A program made the position numbers and the translations under genes. The notes beneath the pieces were generated by a model, which was given only the letters and a program-made list of their open reading frames with translations, made no database searches and was not told where the DNA came from. DNA of 31,767 bases from JBBDWZ01 sp050732575 (GTDB lineage: Bacteria; Gemmatimonadota; Gemmatimonadetes; Longimicrobiales; RSA9): positions 1-31,767 of the forward strand of contig JBOHRF010000028.1 in NCBI GenBank assembly GCA_050732575.1, written 5' to 3'. Below are positions 16,607-23,698 of this stretch, one piece after another. Position 1 is the first letter of the stretch. Each line of letters starts with the position of its first letter.

Positions 16607-17854
16607 TTGACGTTCCAAGCAACTGCCGCGCTCGATACTGCCGCCCTGAAAAAGCAGTTCCCGATCCTGAGTCAACAGGTCAACGGGCACCCGCTGCTCT
16701 ATCTGGATAGCGCCGCGACTTCGCAGAAGCCGGAATCCGTGATTCATGCGGTCAGTGAGTTCTACCGTCACGACAATGCCAATGTGCACCGCGGCTTGTA
16801 CGATCTTTCCCGGCGATCCACGGAGCGCTACGAGTCGGCACGGGAAACGGTCGCGCGTTTCGTGGGTGCACGCGATGCGCGCGAGATCATCTGGGTGCGC
16901 GGCACGACGGAGGCAATCAATCTGGTAGCTGCCACCTGGGGCTTACAGAACGTAGGCGCGGGTGATGAAATCATTTTGACTATGCTCGAGCACCACTCGA
17001 ACCTGGTGCCCTGGCAGCTGCTGGCTCAGCGAGTCGGAGCGCGACTGCGTTTCCTGGACATCGATCACGAAGGCCGTATCGCGCTGAACCAGCTCGAGTC
17101 ACTACTTGGGCCCCGCACGAAGCTGGTGGCATTGAACCACATCTCCAACGCACTGGGCACCATCAATCCGGTTGCGGAAGTGAGCGCCCGGGCTCACAGA
17201 GTAGGTGCCCGGGTGCTGGTCGATGGCGCGCAGGCCGCGCCGCACATGCGCATTGACGTGCCATCACTGGGTTGTGACTTCTACGCCATTTCTGGCCACA
17301 AGATGTGCGGACCCATGGGCATCGGCGCCCTATGGGGCCGGCGTGAATTGCTGGAGGAAATGCCACCCTATCACGGTGGCGGTGAGATGATCGACCGCGT
17401 GGAGCTGGATGTTTCAACCTACGCCAAGGTGCCGCACAAGTTCGAAGCCGGCACGCCCGACGCAGGTGGCGCCGTCGGCATGGCGGCAGCCGTGGACTTC
17501 CTGGAGGGTATAGGTCACGACGCGCTCTGGGCCCATGAACAGGAGCTGGTCCGTTACGGATTGGAGCGGCTGCCGGCCGTACCCGGGCTGCGGATGTTCG
17601 GCCCGCTGGACCCGCAACAACGCATTGCGGTGTTCTCCTTCGAGCTGGAAGGCCTGCATCCACACGACATTGCAACTGTGCTGGATGCGCAGGGCATTGC
17701 CGTGCGTGCGGGTCATCATTGCGCGCAACCGCTCATGCGCCGCCTGGGCGTACCGGCGACCACCCGGGCATCCTGCTACATGTACAATTCGGTCGACGAT
17801 CTCGACCGTCTGGCCGACGGTCTGGAAACAGCGCGCGCCGTATTTGGAGCGTGA
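16607..17854 (+). CDS. sufS: Cysteine desulfurase SufS
   Basis: This 415-residue PLP enzyme takes sulfur from cysteine as an enzyme persulfide and hands it to SufU. The PLP lysine is K232 in ISGHKMCGPMG, and the sulfur-accepting Cys is C372 in RAGHHCAQPLM, as in group II (SufS/CsdA) desulfurases. An N-terminal LYLDSAATSQKP block and the GTTEAINLV cofactor loop are present. I choose the TTG at 16607 because AGGAG (16593-16597) lies nine bases upstream. The GTG at 16559 would start inside the tandem repeat and add a repeat-encoded tail. The repeat arrays separate it from the Rieske gene by 217 bp, the largest gap inside the operon. Confidence 0.94.
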   Translation: MTFQATAALDTAALKKQFPILSQQVNGHPLLYLDSAATSQKPESVIHAVSEFYRHDNANVHRGLYDLSRRSTERYESARETVARFVGARDAREIIWVRGTTEAINLVAATWGLQNVGAGDEIILTMLEHHSNLVPWQLLAQRVGARLRFLDIDHEGRIALNQLESLLGPRTKLVALNHISNALGTINPVAEVSARAHRVGARVLVDGAQAAPHMRIDVPSLGCDFYAISGHKMCGPMGIGALWGRRELLEEMPPYHGGGEMIDRVELDVSTYAKVPHKFEAGTPDAGGAVGMAAAVDFLEGIGHDALWAHEQELVRYGLERLPAVPGLRMFGPLDPQQRIAVFSFELEGLHPHDIATVLDAQGIAVRAGHHCAQPLMRRLGVPATTRASCYMYNSVDDLDRLADGLETARAVFGA

Positions 17855-17858
17855 ACGC

Positions 17859-18359
17859 ATGACGCGTCCGGACTCTGCCACGCCGCCACTCGGCTCGCTC
17901 TTCCAACAGCTGATCCTGGAGCACTACAAAACGCCGCGTAATAAGGGCGAGCTGCCGGACGCCGATGCTGTGATCCTCATGAACAATCCGTCCTGCGGAG
18001 ATGAGGTGCAGCTGCAACTCAGATTTGACGATGACCGGATCAGGGAAGCCCGCTTCCTGGGACATGGTTGCTCCATCTCGCAGGCTTCCATTTCAATGAT
18101 GACTGGCTTGCTGAAGGGGAAAACACGTGCCCAGGCGATGCAGTTGGCGCAGCGATTCACGGACCTGATGCACGGCGATGTAGATGCGGCGAGCGACAAG
18201 TCGCTCGGCGATCTGCGCGCACTCGCCGGCGTTAGCAAGTTCCCCGTACGCATCAAATGCGCTCTGCTGGGCTGGAACGCGCTCCAGGAAATGCTGGCCG
18301 ACAACGGGAAGGTGGAAGCACGGGACGCGGACGACCGGCGCGGCAGGAATGATGGCTGA
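17859..18359 (+). CDS. sufU: Sulfur-acceptor protein SufU (NifU/IscU N-terminal family)
   Basis: A 166-residue partner of SufS. The zinc/sulfur ligands are C46-x-D48 in NPSCGDE, C71 in GHGCSIS and C134 in VRIKCALLGWNAL. The roughly 20-residue insertion before the third Cys, relative to IscU, marks it as SufU, the zinc-containing sulfur shuttle rather than a scaffold. The ATG at 17859 follows the sufS stop by 4 bp. The C-terminal tail (about 150-166) is charged and variable. Its stop overlaps the downstream thiolase start, so the thiolase is part of the same transcript. Confidence 0.93.
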   Translation: MTRPDSATPPLGSLFQQLILEHYKTPRNKGELPDADAVILMNNPSCGDEVQLQLRFDDDRIREARFLGHGCSISQASISMMTGLLKGKTRAQAMQLAQRFTDLMHGDVDAASDKSLGDLRALAGVSKFPVRIKCALLGWNALQEMLADNGKVEARDADDRRGRNDG

Positions 18360-19638
18360 TCGGCGCGTGGCCATTGTGGCGGGTTGCCGGACACCGTTCG
18401 CCAAGTCGGGATCTGCATTCAAGAATCTGACAGCAATCGATCTCGGCATTGTCGCCGTGCGCGAGCTCATCAGCCGGGCCAACCTCGACGTAACGCAGGT
18501 CAACGAGCTCATCTACGGCACTGTAGTCCATTCGGTCACGGCCCCCAACATTGCGCGTGAGGTTGGACTGGGCGCCGGCCTATCACCTCAAGTCCCAGCC
18601 TACACCGTGTCCCGGGCCTGCGCATCCGCAAACCAGGCAATTACCAATGCGGCCGATTCAATAGCACGCGGCTACTCGGACATCGTAATTGCTGGCGGCG
18701 CCGAAGTGCTGTCCGACATCCCCATCCTGTTGGGCAGGAAAATGCGCAATGCGCTGGTGGCGGCATCCCGGTCCAAGTCGCTGGGCGGCAAAGCGCGCGC
18801 GCTGGCTGCCCTTCGTCCGCGCGACCTGGCACCCATCACTCCGGCCATCGCCGAGCCTACAACGGGCGAGTCAATGGGTCAAAGCGCCGAGCGCATGGCC
18901 AAGGAAAACGGCATCCCGCGCGAAGCGCAGGATAAGTGGTCGTTGCGATCCCACCAGCTGGCTGCCCAGGGCACAAAAGACGGACGGCTAACCGCCGAGA
19001 CCGTGCCCACCTATGTGCATCCCGACTACACCGAAATGCTGGATCGGGACAATGGCATTCGTCCGGATTCTTCCCTGGAAAAGCTGGCACAGCTGCCGCC
19101 CGTCTTCGATCGGAAATATGGCTCGGTGACGGCTGGGAATTCCTCGCCTCTCACGGACGGCGCCTCAGCCGTCCTACTCATGAGTGAGGAGAAGGCCAAG
19201 GGTCTCGGCTACCAACCGCTTGGCTACGTGCGCAGCTACGCGTACTCCGCGCTGGCGCCCTCCGCACAGTTGCTCCAGGGCCCCGCGTACGCAGCACCCC
19301 TGGCACTACAACGGGCCGGCATCAACATGCGTGATGTCGAATTGATGGAAATGCACGAAGCGTTTGCTGCGCAGGTGCTCTCCAACCTGCAGGCTCTGGA
19401 CTCCACCGAGTTTGCGCGCCGGGAGCTCAACCGCTCCACCAAAATCGGGATTCCGGAGGAAGCGCGCATCAACGTAATGGGCGGCAGTATTGCCATCGGC
19501 CATCCGTTCGGTGCCACCGGTGCTCGGCTCACCATCACACTGCTGAACGAGTTGAAGCGCCGAAACGCAAACCTCGGTTTGATCACGGTCTGCGCGGCCG
19601 GTGCTCTCGGCTTCGCCATGGTCGTCTCACGCGAGTAA
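18352..19638 (+). CDS. fadI: Acetyl-CoA C-acyltransferase (thiolase, FadI type)
   Basis: A 428-residue thiolase that would cleave 3-ketoacyl-CoA with CoA in fatty acid beta-oxidation. The acyl-accepting Cys is C90 in SRACASAN, and the catalytic His residues are in MEMHEAFAAQ and GGSIAIGHPFGATG. The second Cys is in TVCAAGALG. The RKMRNAL...KALAALRPRDLAP-like insertion and overall length fit the trifunctional FadI branch rather than FadA or AtoB. Start ATG 18352 (or the adjacent ATG 18349) overlaps the end of sufU, with AGGA just upstream. No FadJ-type partner is nearby, and a thiolase tied to a suf operon is unusual. Confidence 0.85.
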   Translation: MADRRVAIVAGCRTPFAKSGSAFKNLTAIDLGIVAVRELISRANLDVTQVNELIYGTVVHSVTAPNIAREVGLGAGLSPQVPAYTVSRACASANQAITNAADSIARGYSDIVIAGGAEVLSDIPILLGRKMRNALVAASRSKSLGGKARALAALRPRDLAPITPAIAEPTTGESMGQSAERMAKENGIPREAQDKWSLRSHQLAAQGTKDGRLTAETVPTYVHPDYTEMLDRDNGIRPDSSLEKLAQLPPVFDRKYGSVTAGNSSPLTDGASAVLLMSEEKAKGLGYQPLGYVRSYAYSALAPSAQLLQGPAYAAPLALQRAGINMRDVELMEMHEAFAAQVLSNLQALDSTEFARRELNRSTKIGIPEEARINVMGGSIAIGHPFGATGARLTITLLNELKRRNANLGLITVCAAGALGFAMVVSRE

Positions 19639-19681
19639 TCGCACGACCCGCTCGGTCCTTTGATCCACTACTGCTTCTCAA

Positions 19682-20149
19682 CTACGCTACCTGGGCGACT
19701 GCAGCCTGGATTGCTTCGAAGCTTGGCATCACGCCCGGATGCTCACCAACCCAGGCATAGGTAATCATTCCGGTCCGATCGATCACGAACACGGCGCGCT
19801 CGGACACACCTTGCAATCCGCCCAGATCGTCGCGCATTACACCGTAGGCGGCCGTGGCCTCCTTGTTGAAATCCGAGGCGATGGGGAACGTGGCATTACA
19901 CGCCTCGGCAAACTTCACATTGACGTAGGGCGAGTCGACACTGATACCGAGTACCTCAGCTCCCAGCTCGCGGTAACGGGAGTAGTCCTCCGCCATGGTG
20001 CACATCTCCTGGGTGCACACGCCCGAGAAGGCGAGAGGGAAAAACAGCAGTACCGTGGTCCTGTCACGGTAGTCCCGTAGTCGAACCGGCTCGCGCGGCC
20101 GGATGAACACGGTAGCGTCAGGAGCCGTGTCACCAACTTTCAGTGTCAT
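19682..20149 (-). CDS. Peroxiredoxin, AhpE-like (AhpC/TSA family)
   Basis: A 155-residue thiol peroxidase of the thioredoxin fold that reduces hydrogen peroxide or organic peroxides. The active site PLAFSGVCTQEMC gives peroxidatic C45 and a second Cys, C50. The GVC-T motif and size resemble the AhpE branch, with thiols or mycoredoxin-like partners as reductants; C50 might serve as a resolving residue. A conserved Arg lies in QGVSERAVFVIDRTG. There is no signal peptide. The gene converges with the thiolase (43 bp apart) and probably protects the same Fe-S and lipid metabolism, an inference from location only. Confidence 0.9.
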   Translation of the reverse strand: MTLKVGDTAPDATVFIRPREPVRLRDYRDRTTVLLFFPLAFSGVCTQEMCTMAEDYSRYRELGAEVLGISVDSPYVNVKFAEACNATFPIASDFNKEATAAYGVMRDDLGGLQGVSERAVFVIDRTGMITYAWVGEHPGVMPSFEAIQAAVAQVA

Positions 20150-20468
20150 TCGATTGGTCCTGTTGGTTCGTGGTTTCTCAATGCGGTTCGACTACGACCT
20201 TGGCCGTAGGGCCGGGGCGCGCGGCAAGTTGCTGTCACAAGAAGTTTCAATGCCGCGTTTAGGCGTGTCTTCTTTCAATGCGTCCCATCTTCCTCTCTTC
20301 CGGGTTTTTCTGCAGTTCGTTACCCGCGTGTTGCTTCCTGGTGTAATGGGATTGACGAGTGGTTGCAACAGTTGATGTCAGTTCAAGCGCGGGATGCGCG
20401 TTGTATAATTAGCGCAAGCAGTTGTCCTTCAAGCAAATGATCGTCGCCTTCCGGAGTCGGCACAGGCC
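20150..20468. other. 319-bp intergenic region, peroxiredoxin to small ORF
   Basis: No supported gene. It must contain the minus-strand promoter of the peroxiredoxin gene, which I cannot place. Near its right end is a consensus TATAAT on the plus strand (20404-20409). A 90-codon frame through 20103-20375 has no ribosome-binding site or recognisable domain and overlaps the peroxiredoxin start, so I do not call it. Confidence 0.5.
20381..20409 (+). promoter_or_regulatory. Candidate sigma-70-type promoter
   Basis: A perfect -10 TATAAT (20404-20409) is preceded at 17 bp by GTTCAA (20381-20386), a weak -35. Such a consensus -10 is rare in this GC-rich window. Transcription from about 20416 would run through the small ORF at 20469 and stop at the hairpin at 20713-20755, giving an RNA of about 340 nt. 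Confidence 0.5.
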
Positions 20469-20690
20469 GTGCAGGTACCGAGCGGCCGGAAGATAACCAA
20501 TCACCCGTTAGACTGGAGGATTCTTATTCGCGCCTTGAGTGTTAGCCTTCTGGCCGTAGCCGCTATCGCGGCCAGCCTTCTCCTCTCGCGTGAAAAGAGC
20601 GAGGGGACGTTGTCTGACGGCGCTTCGTCCGCCGATCGGGGTCTTCCTGCCGAGCAATCACTCGACGACATTCGTGCAGCCGGACTCTGA
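20469..20690 (+). CDS. Small predicted single-pass membrane protein
   Basis: A 73-residue ORF with no family I recognise. It has one hydrophobic helix, about residues 19-41 (RILIRALSVSLLAVAAIAAS), preceded by basic residues and followed by a polar, acidic tail (EQSLDDIRAAGL). It lies between a consensus -10 promoter and a strong terminator, which is the main support. The GTG start at 20469 has no good ribosome-binding site. A strong GGAGGA at 20515-20520 sits just ahead of in-frame ATT (20526) and TTG (20535) codons, so a shorter protein with a non-standard start, or a non-coding RNA, remains possible. Confidence 0.45.
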   Translation: MQVPSGRKITNHPLDWRILIRALSVSLLAVAAIAASLLLSREKSEGTLSDGASSADRGLPAEQSLDDIRAAGL

Positions 20691-20712
20691 CCAGATGGTA
20701 AACGGAAAACGC

Positions 20713-20755
20713 AAGCGCGCTCGACCCAATCCTGAGTCGAGCGCGCTTCGCTTTT
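20713..20755. terminator. Bidirectional intrinsic terminator
   Basis: A perfect 13-bp stem (AAGCGCGCTCGAC at 20713-20725, its complement at 20736-20748) with a 10-nt loop is followed by CGCTTTT on the plus strand. On the minus strand it is followed by GCGTTTT. It can end both the small membrane-protein transcript and the fdxA transcript, whose stop is 14 bp away. Confidence 0.88.
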
Positions 20756-20768
20756 CCTGGCCTACCGT

Positions 20769-21002
20769 TCAGCCGAAGTGGGTCCGGTTCTTCTCGATAT
20801 AGTTAGTCCATTCGGGCGGCACATCCGTATCCGGAAAAATGGCGGTCACGGGACACTCCGGTTCGCATGCACCACAATCAATGCACTCGTCCGGATGGAT
20901 GTAGTACTGATCGGCGCCTTCATATATACAATCCACCGGGCAAACCTCGACGCAACTTGCGTCCTTGGTCCCGATGCAGGGCTCAGCGATTACGTACGGC
21001 AT
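20769..21002 (-). CDS. fdxA: 7Fe ferredoxin [3Fe-4S][4Fe-4S], FdxA type
   Basis: A 77-residue electron carrier. Cluster ligands: C9-x7-C17-x3-C21-P for the 3Fe-4S site, with C25 belonging to the other cluster, then C40-x2-C43-x2-C46-x3-C50-P for the 4Fe-4S site; the spacing is that of FdxA-type seven-iron ferredoxins. The ATG at 21002 (MPYVIAEPCIG) is certain because GAGGAAG lies seven bases upstream and homologous ferredoxins start there; longer in-frame extensions are rejected. A promoter candidate lies at 21050-21078 and a strong terminator just downstream, so it may be transcribed on its own. Confidence 0.95.
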   Translation of the reverse strand: MPYVIAEPCIGTKDASCVEVCPVDCIYEGADQYYIHPDECIDCGACEPECPVTAIFPDTDVPPEWTNYIEKNRTHFG

Positions 21003-21049
21003 TTCCTGCTTCCTCTGCTGGTCTCGTCGGCCTGGGTTTACCCGCGCAA

Positions 21050-21078
21050 ATTCTGCACTCCACGGGAAGGGGTGGCAA
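21050..21078 (-). promoter_or_regulatory. Candidate promoter of fdxA
   Basis: Read on the minus strand, TTGCCA (21078-21073) is a 5-of-6 match to the -35 consensus. After a 17-bp spacer comes CAGAAT (21055-21050), a 4-of-6 match to -10. It sits about 48 bp before the fdxA ATG, in the only gap of the minus-strand gene group. Confidence 0.35.
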
Positions 21079-21085
21079 GGGCAGG

Positions 21086-21667
21086 TCAGGTCTCGAGAAA
21101 GCGCCGCTCGAACATATCTCGCCACCAGCGCAGGCGGCGTCCCAAAATGCTGTCTATGTGCTCGGCAACGGGCAGGTAAGCGCTGCAGATGAGCGCGTGC
21201 CGGGGAGCCCATAGCTCGCGCGGGCGCAAATGCAGATGACGGGCATGATCGAACTGCTCTGCCAGAGCAATGTGTTGCACGTCGGTGGGCGCGGTGAGCA
21301 GTGCTTCCAGCAGCTCGTCGCCATGATCCGCTGGCTGCGGAACAGCCGCAACCAGGTCGGCAATCTGGTCGCCGTATCGTTCCCGGATCCGCCCGGGCGC
21401 CACGGTCCAGCCTGGCTCCTCACTATCGACGAGTGCACCCGCGGCCAGGGTAGCAGATCGGTGGACACGCACGTCTTCGAGCAGGATCAGTACGGTTCGG
21501 CCCGGGTGCAGCATTTCGGATGCGCGTCCTGCGTGTTGCTTGCGCGCGGCTACGGCATCATTGAACGCGGACTCGATCAGCGCTGCGGCGGTCGCATCGA
21601 ATCGGTATCGCCCAAGGGTAGTCGCCAGCCGGTTGGCCATGGCACCGACCGTGTCACCTGCACTCAT
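21086..21667 (-). CDS. Degenerate HD-domain protein, RelA/SpoT hydrolase-like
   Basis: A 193-residue all-helical protein resembling the N-terminal (p)ppGpp hydrolase domain of RelA/SpoT or small MESH1-like hydrolases. HP(GRTVLILLEDV) near residue 53, LAAGALVDSEEPG around 75, an IRERYGDQIADLVAAV helix and ALAEQFDHARHLHL near 138 follow the order of that fold. The metal-binding HD pair reads VD (ALVDS), and the following ED is EE, so the metal site looks lost or altered. It has no synthetase or TGS domain. It lies between the adenosyltransferase (6 bp) and fdxA. Function unknown; it may bind a nucleotide without cleaving it. Confidence 0.55.
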   Translation of the reverse strand: MSAGDTVGAMANRLATTLGRYRFDATAAALIESAFNDAVAARKQHAGRASEMLHPGRTVLILLEDVRVHRSATLAAGALVDSEEPGWTVAPGRIRERYGDQIADLVAAVPQPADHGDELLEALLTAPTDVQHIALAEQFDHARHLHLRPRELWAPRHALICSAYLPVAEHIDSILGRRLRWWRDMFERRFLET

Positions 21668-21673
21668 CGAGGT

Positions 21674-22231
21674 TCAGGCAGGCGGGTGCCAGGCAAGTTC
21701 GGGCGCACCCGCGCGCCGATTCGCGGCACGTGCCATCACAAAGAGCAGGTCAGATAGCCGGTTCAGGTAGATGACGGTGGCCGCATTGACGGCTTCGGTC
21801 TGACTCAGCGCAACGACTCGTCGCTCGGCACGCCGGCAGACCGTGCGCGCCACATGCAACGCGGCGCCCACATGTGAGCCGCCGGGCAATATGAAATTGC
21901 GCAGGTCGGGTAGACCGGCTTCCAATTGGTCGATCCATTGCTCGAGCTCCGCAACACGACTGTTTGGTAAATCGGGTACGGTTGGCTTCCGGCCGCGTGC
22001 GGGCTCAGGCGAGGCGAGCTGCGCGCCCAGGGTGAACAGGTCGGCCTGAATCGATTGCAACCACGCGTTCCTGCCCGGTTCCTCACCTTGCGCCAGCACC
22101 CAGCCAATGAACGAATTCAGCTCATCGACTGCACCGTACGCTTCCACGCGAATGTTGGCTTTGGAAACGCGGCCGCCACCGAACAAGCCAGTTTCGCCCG
22201 TGTCACCGGTCTTGGTGTAGATGCGCGGCAT
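21674..22231 (-). CDS. Cob(I)yrinic acid a,c-diamide adenosyltransferase, PduO type
   Basis: A 185-residue trimeric enzyme that transfers the adenosyl group of ATP to cob(I)alamin, making coenzyme B12. The ATP loop TKTGDTGETGLFGGGRVSK is at the N terminus, the VDELNSFIG helix follows, and the conserved RTVCRRAERR and LNRLSDLLFVMAR blocks occur late. I use the ATG at 22231 because GGAG lies five bases upstream; a GTG at 22237 is an alternative that would overlap the previous gene. It is encoded directly after the LD-carboxypeptidase, an arrangement without an obvious shared function. Confidence 0.93.
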   Translation of the reverse strand: MPRIYTKTGDTGETGLFGGGRVSKANIRVEAYGAVDELNSFIGWVLAQGEEPGRNAWLQSIQADLFTLGAQLASPEPARGRKPTVPDLPNSRVAELEQWIDQLEAGLPDLRNFILPGGSHVGAALHVARTVCRRAERRVVALSQTEAVNAATVIYLNRLSDLLFVMARAANRRAGAPELAWHPPA

Positions 22232-22233
22232 AT

Positions 22234-23169
22234 TCACTCCGTGACTGCTGCTTCCATGATGATCAAGCGACCGCCATCAGCGTCCAGCGAAGCGCGCACG
22301 CCAACGGGCAGGGTCCAATTGTGATCCACGTGTCCGATAGGCAAGTCCAGAACCGCGGGTACGTCAACCCAATCGGCCACTTCCTGCATGAGTGCGTACA
22401 CTTCATCTTGCGATTCATAGGACGACGCGTTGAATCGACCGAGTGCCAGACCGAGAACGCCAGTCAAAACACCGGCCTCTTTCAATTGCACCAGCAGCCG
22501 GTCGAGACGATAAGGCGCCTCACCCGTGTCTTCCAGGAACAGGATGTGGTCGCGCGCCTGCACGGCCGCGAACGTGCCGCAGAGCGCGGCCAGCAGCGCC
22601 AGGTTGCCGCCGACCAAAGGCGCCTCCACCTGGCCGGCGCGCAATGTTCGAGGTTGCGGATCCACGGCACGCACGGGCAGCTCTCCTGCGGGATGGCGCT
22701 GAAAGAGCACGCGTCGAAAAGCTGCCTCGGTTTCGGGCGGAAACGCGGCGCCCGGGTGTGGTCCATGAAACGATACCAATCCATGCTTGGCAAAAAGTGC
22801 ATGCACGGCGGTGTTATCACTGAAACCAATGAATGGCTTGGGTCGAGTGCGAGCGCGGGTCAGATCGAGTTGACGCAGGATACGTGTCGTGCCATAACCG
22901 CCGCGTAGCGCCCAAACGGCAGCGATCGAATCGTCATTCAGCGCGTCTTGCAGGTCGGCCAGGCGTTGTCTATCGGGTCCAGCCAGGTAACCTGTGCGCT
23001 GGTGTGCGCCGGCGTACACAACGGGCTCGAGGTCCAGCGTTCGGCAGCGCTCGATGGACAGCTGGACACGCTCGGAAGACACCGGGCCACCCGGCGCGAC
23101 CAGTGCGACGCGTGCGCCTTTTTCAATTGCGCGTGGCCTGATAGGGGTCTGCGCGGTCATTTTGGGCAT
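22234..23169 (-). CDS. LD-carboxypeptidase (peptidase S66, LdcA/MccF family)
   Basis: A 311-residue serine peptidase that removes the terminal D-Ala from muropeptide tetrapeptides during peptidoglycan recycling; MccF-type members instead inactivate peptidyl-nucleotides. The nucleophile is S117 in FIGFSDNTA, and the Glu and His partners are probably in FLEDTGEAPYRLDR and GHVDHNW. The ALRGGYGTTRIL segment (87-98) is diagnostic of S66. There is no signal peptide, consistent with cytoplasmic recycling. The ATG at 23169 has AGGA at good spacing. It is the first gene of a minus-strand run that continues into the adenosyltransferase. Confidence 0.92.
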   Translation of the reverse strand: MPKMTAQTPIRPRAIEKGARVALVAPGGPVSSERVQLSIERCRTLDLEPVVYAGAHQRTGYLAGPDRQRLADLQDALNDDSIAAVWALRGGYGTTRILRQLDLTRARTRPKPFIGFSDNTAVHALFAKHGLVSFHGPHPGAAFPPETEAAFRRVLFQRHPAGELPVRAVDPQPRTLRAGQVEAPLVGGNLALLAALCGTFAAVQARDHILFLEDTGEAPYRLDRLLVQLKEAGVLTGVLGLALGRFNASSYESQDEVYALMQEVADWVDVPAVLDLPIGHVDHNWTLPVGVRASLDADGGRLIIMEAAVTE

Positions 23170-23218
23170 CGAAGTCCTGATAATCGCCGGCCCGTTCCAA
23201 TGGCGCGAGGTGTACGTT

Positions 23219-23233
23219 CAGCCGAGACGGCTG
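23219..23233. promoter_or_regulatory. Palindrome in the divergent promoter region
   Basis: CAGCCG-AGA-CGGCTG is a perfect 6-3-6 inverted repeat in the 118-bp gap between two divergent genes. It lies about 55 bp from the start of the HTH/zinc-ribbon gene, a possible autoregulatory binding site. It could equally be a chance hairpin. Confidence 0.25.
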
Positions 23234-23287
23234 GTCGCGGATTCTGCTCGATCCTATCTTGCCTTTGCACTCTACCCGGAGCACACC

Positions 23288-23686
23288 ATGACCAGGGACG
23301 ACGCTCAGGCTGCCGAAGCCAATCGACTGTACTGGAACCAAGCGGCGTCCGTCGGCGAGATCGCCAATCAGCTCGGCATCTCGCGGCGCGCATTGTACGA
23401 GGTCCTGCAACCCAGGCCCGCCGGCATTGCATGCCCGAAGTGCGGCACTGATGGCGTATTCGTCAACCGCTCCGCGCAGGCTGCGGGTATGGCGCGTTGT
23501 CCGAGTTGCGGCACCGAGATGCACGTAGCATCACCCGAGGATGCAGAAGCCGCCCCTGCTGCCCCGCCCATGGAGCGGGCCAACGGCGGCCATCCGTTCC
23601 GGCTGCGATTTGGCATTGGCAGTGCTGCGCTCATGGGTGTTGTGGTTGGCGCCATTGCAACGCTTTTGCTGACCCAGCGCGAGTGA
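23288..23686 (+). CDS. HTH/zinc-ribbon protein with C-terminal membrane anchor
   Basis: A 132-residue protein of no named family. Residues about 10-41 form a helix-turn-helix (SVGEIANQLGISRRALYEVL) of the resolvase/sigma-like kind. Residues 49-74 form a zinc ribbon with C49-P-K-C52 and C71-P-S-C74. An Ala/Pro linker leads to a single transmembrane helix at about 107-128, ending in TQRE, so the DNA-binding part would stay in the cytosol, tethered to the membrane. GGAG six bases before the ATG at 23288 fixes the start; longer upstream extension is rejected. It is 12 bp ahead of the aminotransferase and may regulate the gene run that follows (inference). Confidence 0.7.
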   Translation: MTRDDAQAAEANRLYWNQAASVGEIANQLGISRRALYEVLQPRPAGIACPKCGTDGVFVNRSAQAAGMARCPSCGTEMHVASPEDAEAAPAAPPMERANGGHPFRLRFGIGSAALMGVVVGAIATLLLTQRE

Positions 23687-23698
23687 TTACACGCGCGG

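Noticed and set aside
20103..20375. 90-codon plus-strand ORF
   Set aside because: It overlaps the peroxiredoxin start, lacks a ribosome-binding site and has no recognisable feature.
22321..22908. 195-codon plus-strand ORF
   Set aside because: It is antisense to the LD-carboxypeptidase, whose S66 motifs are clear.
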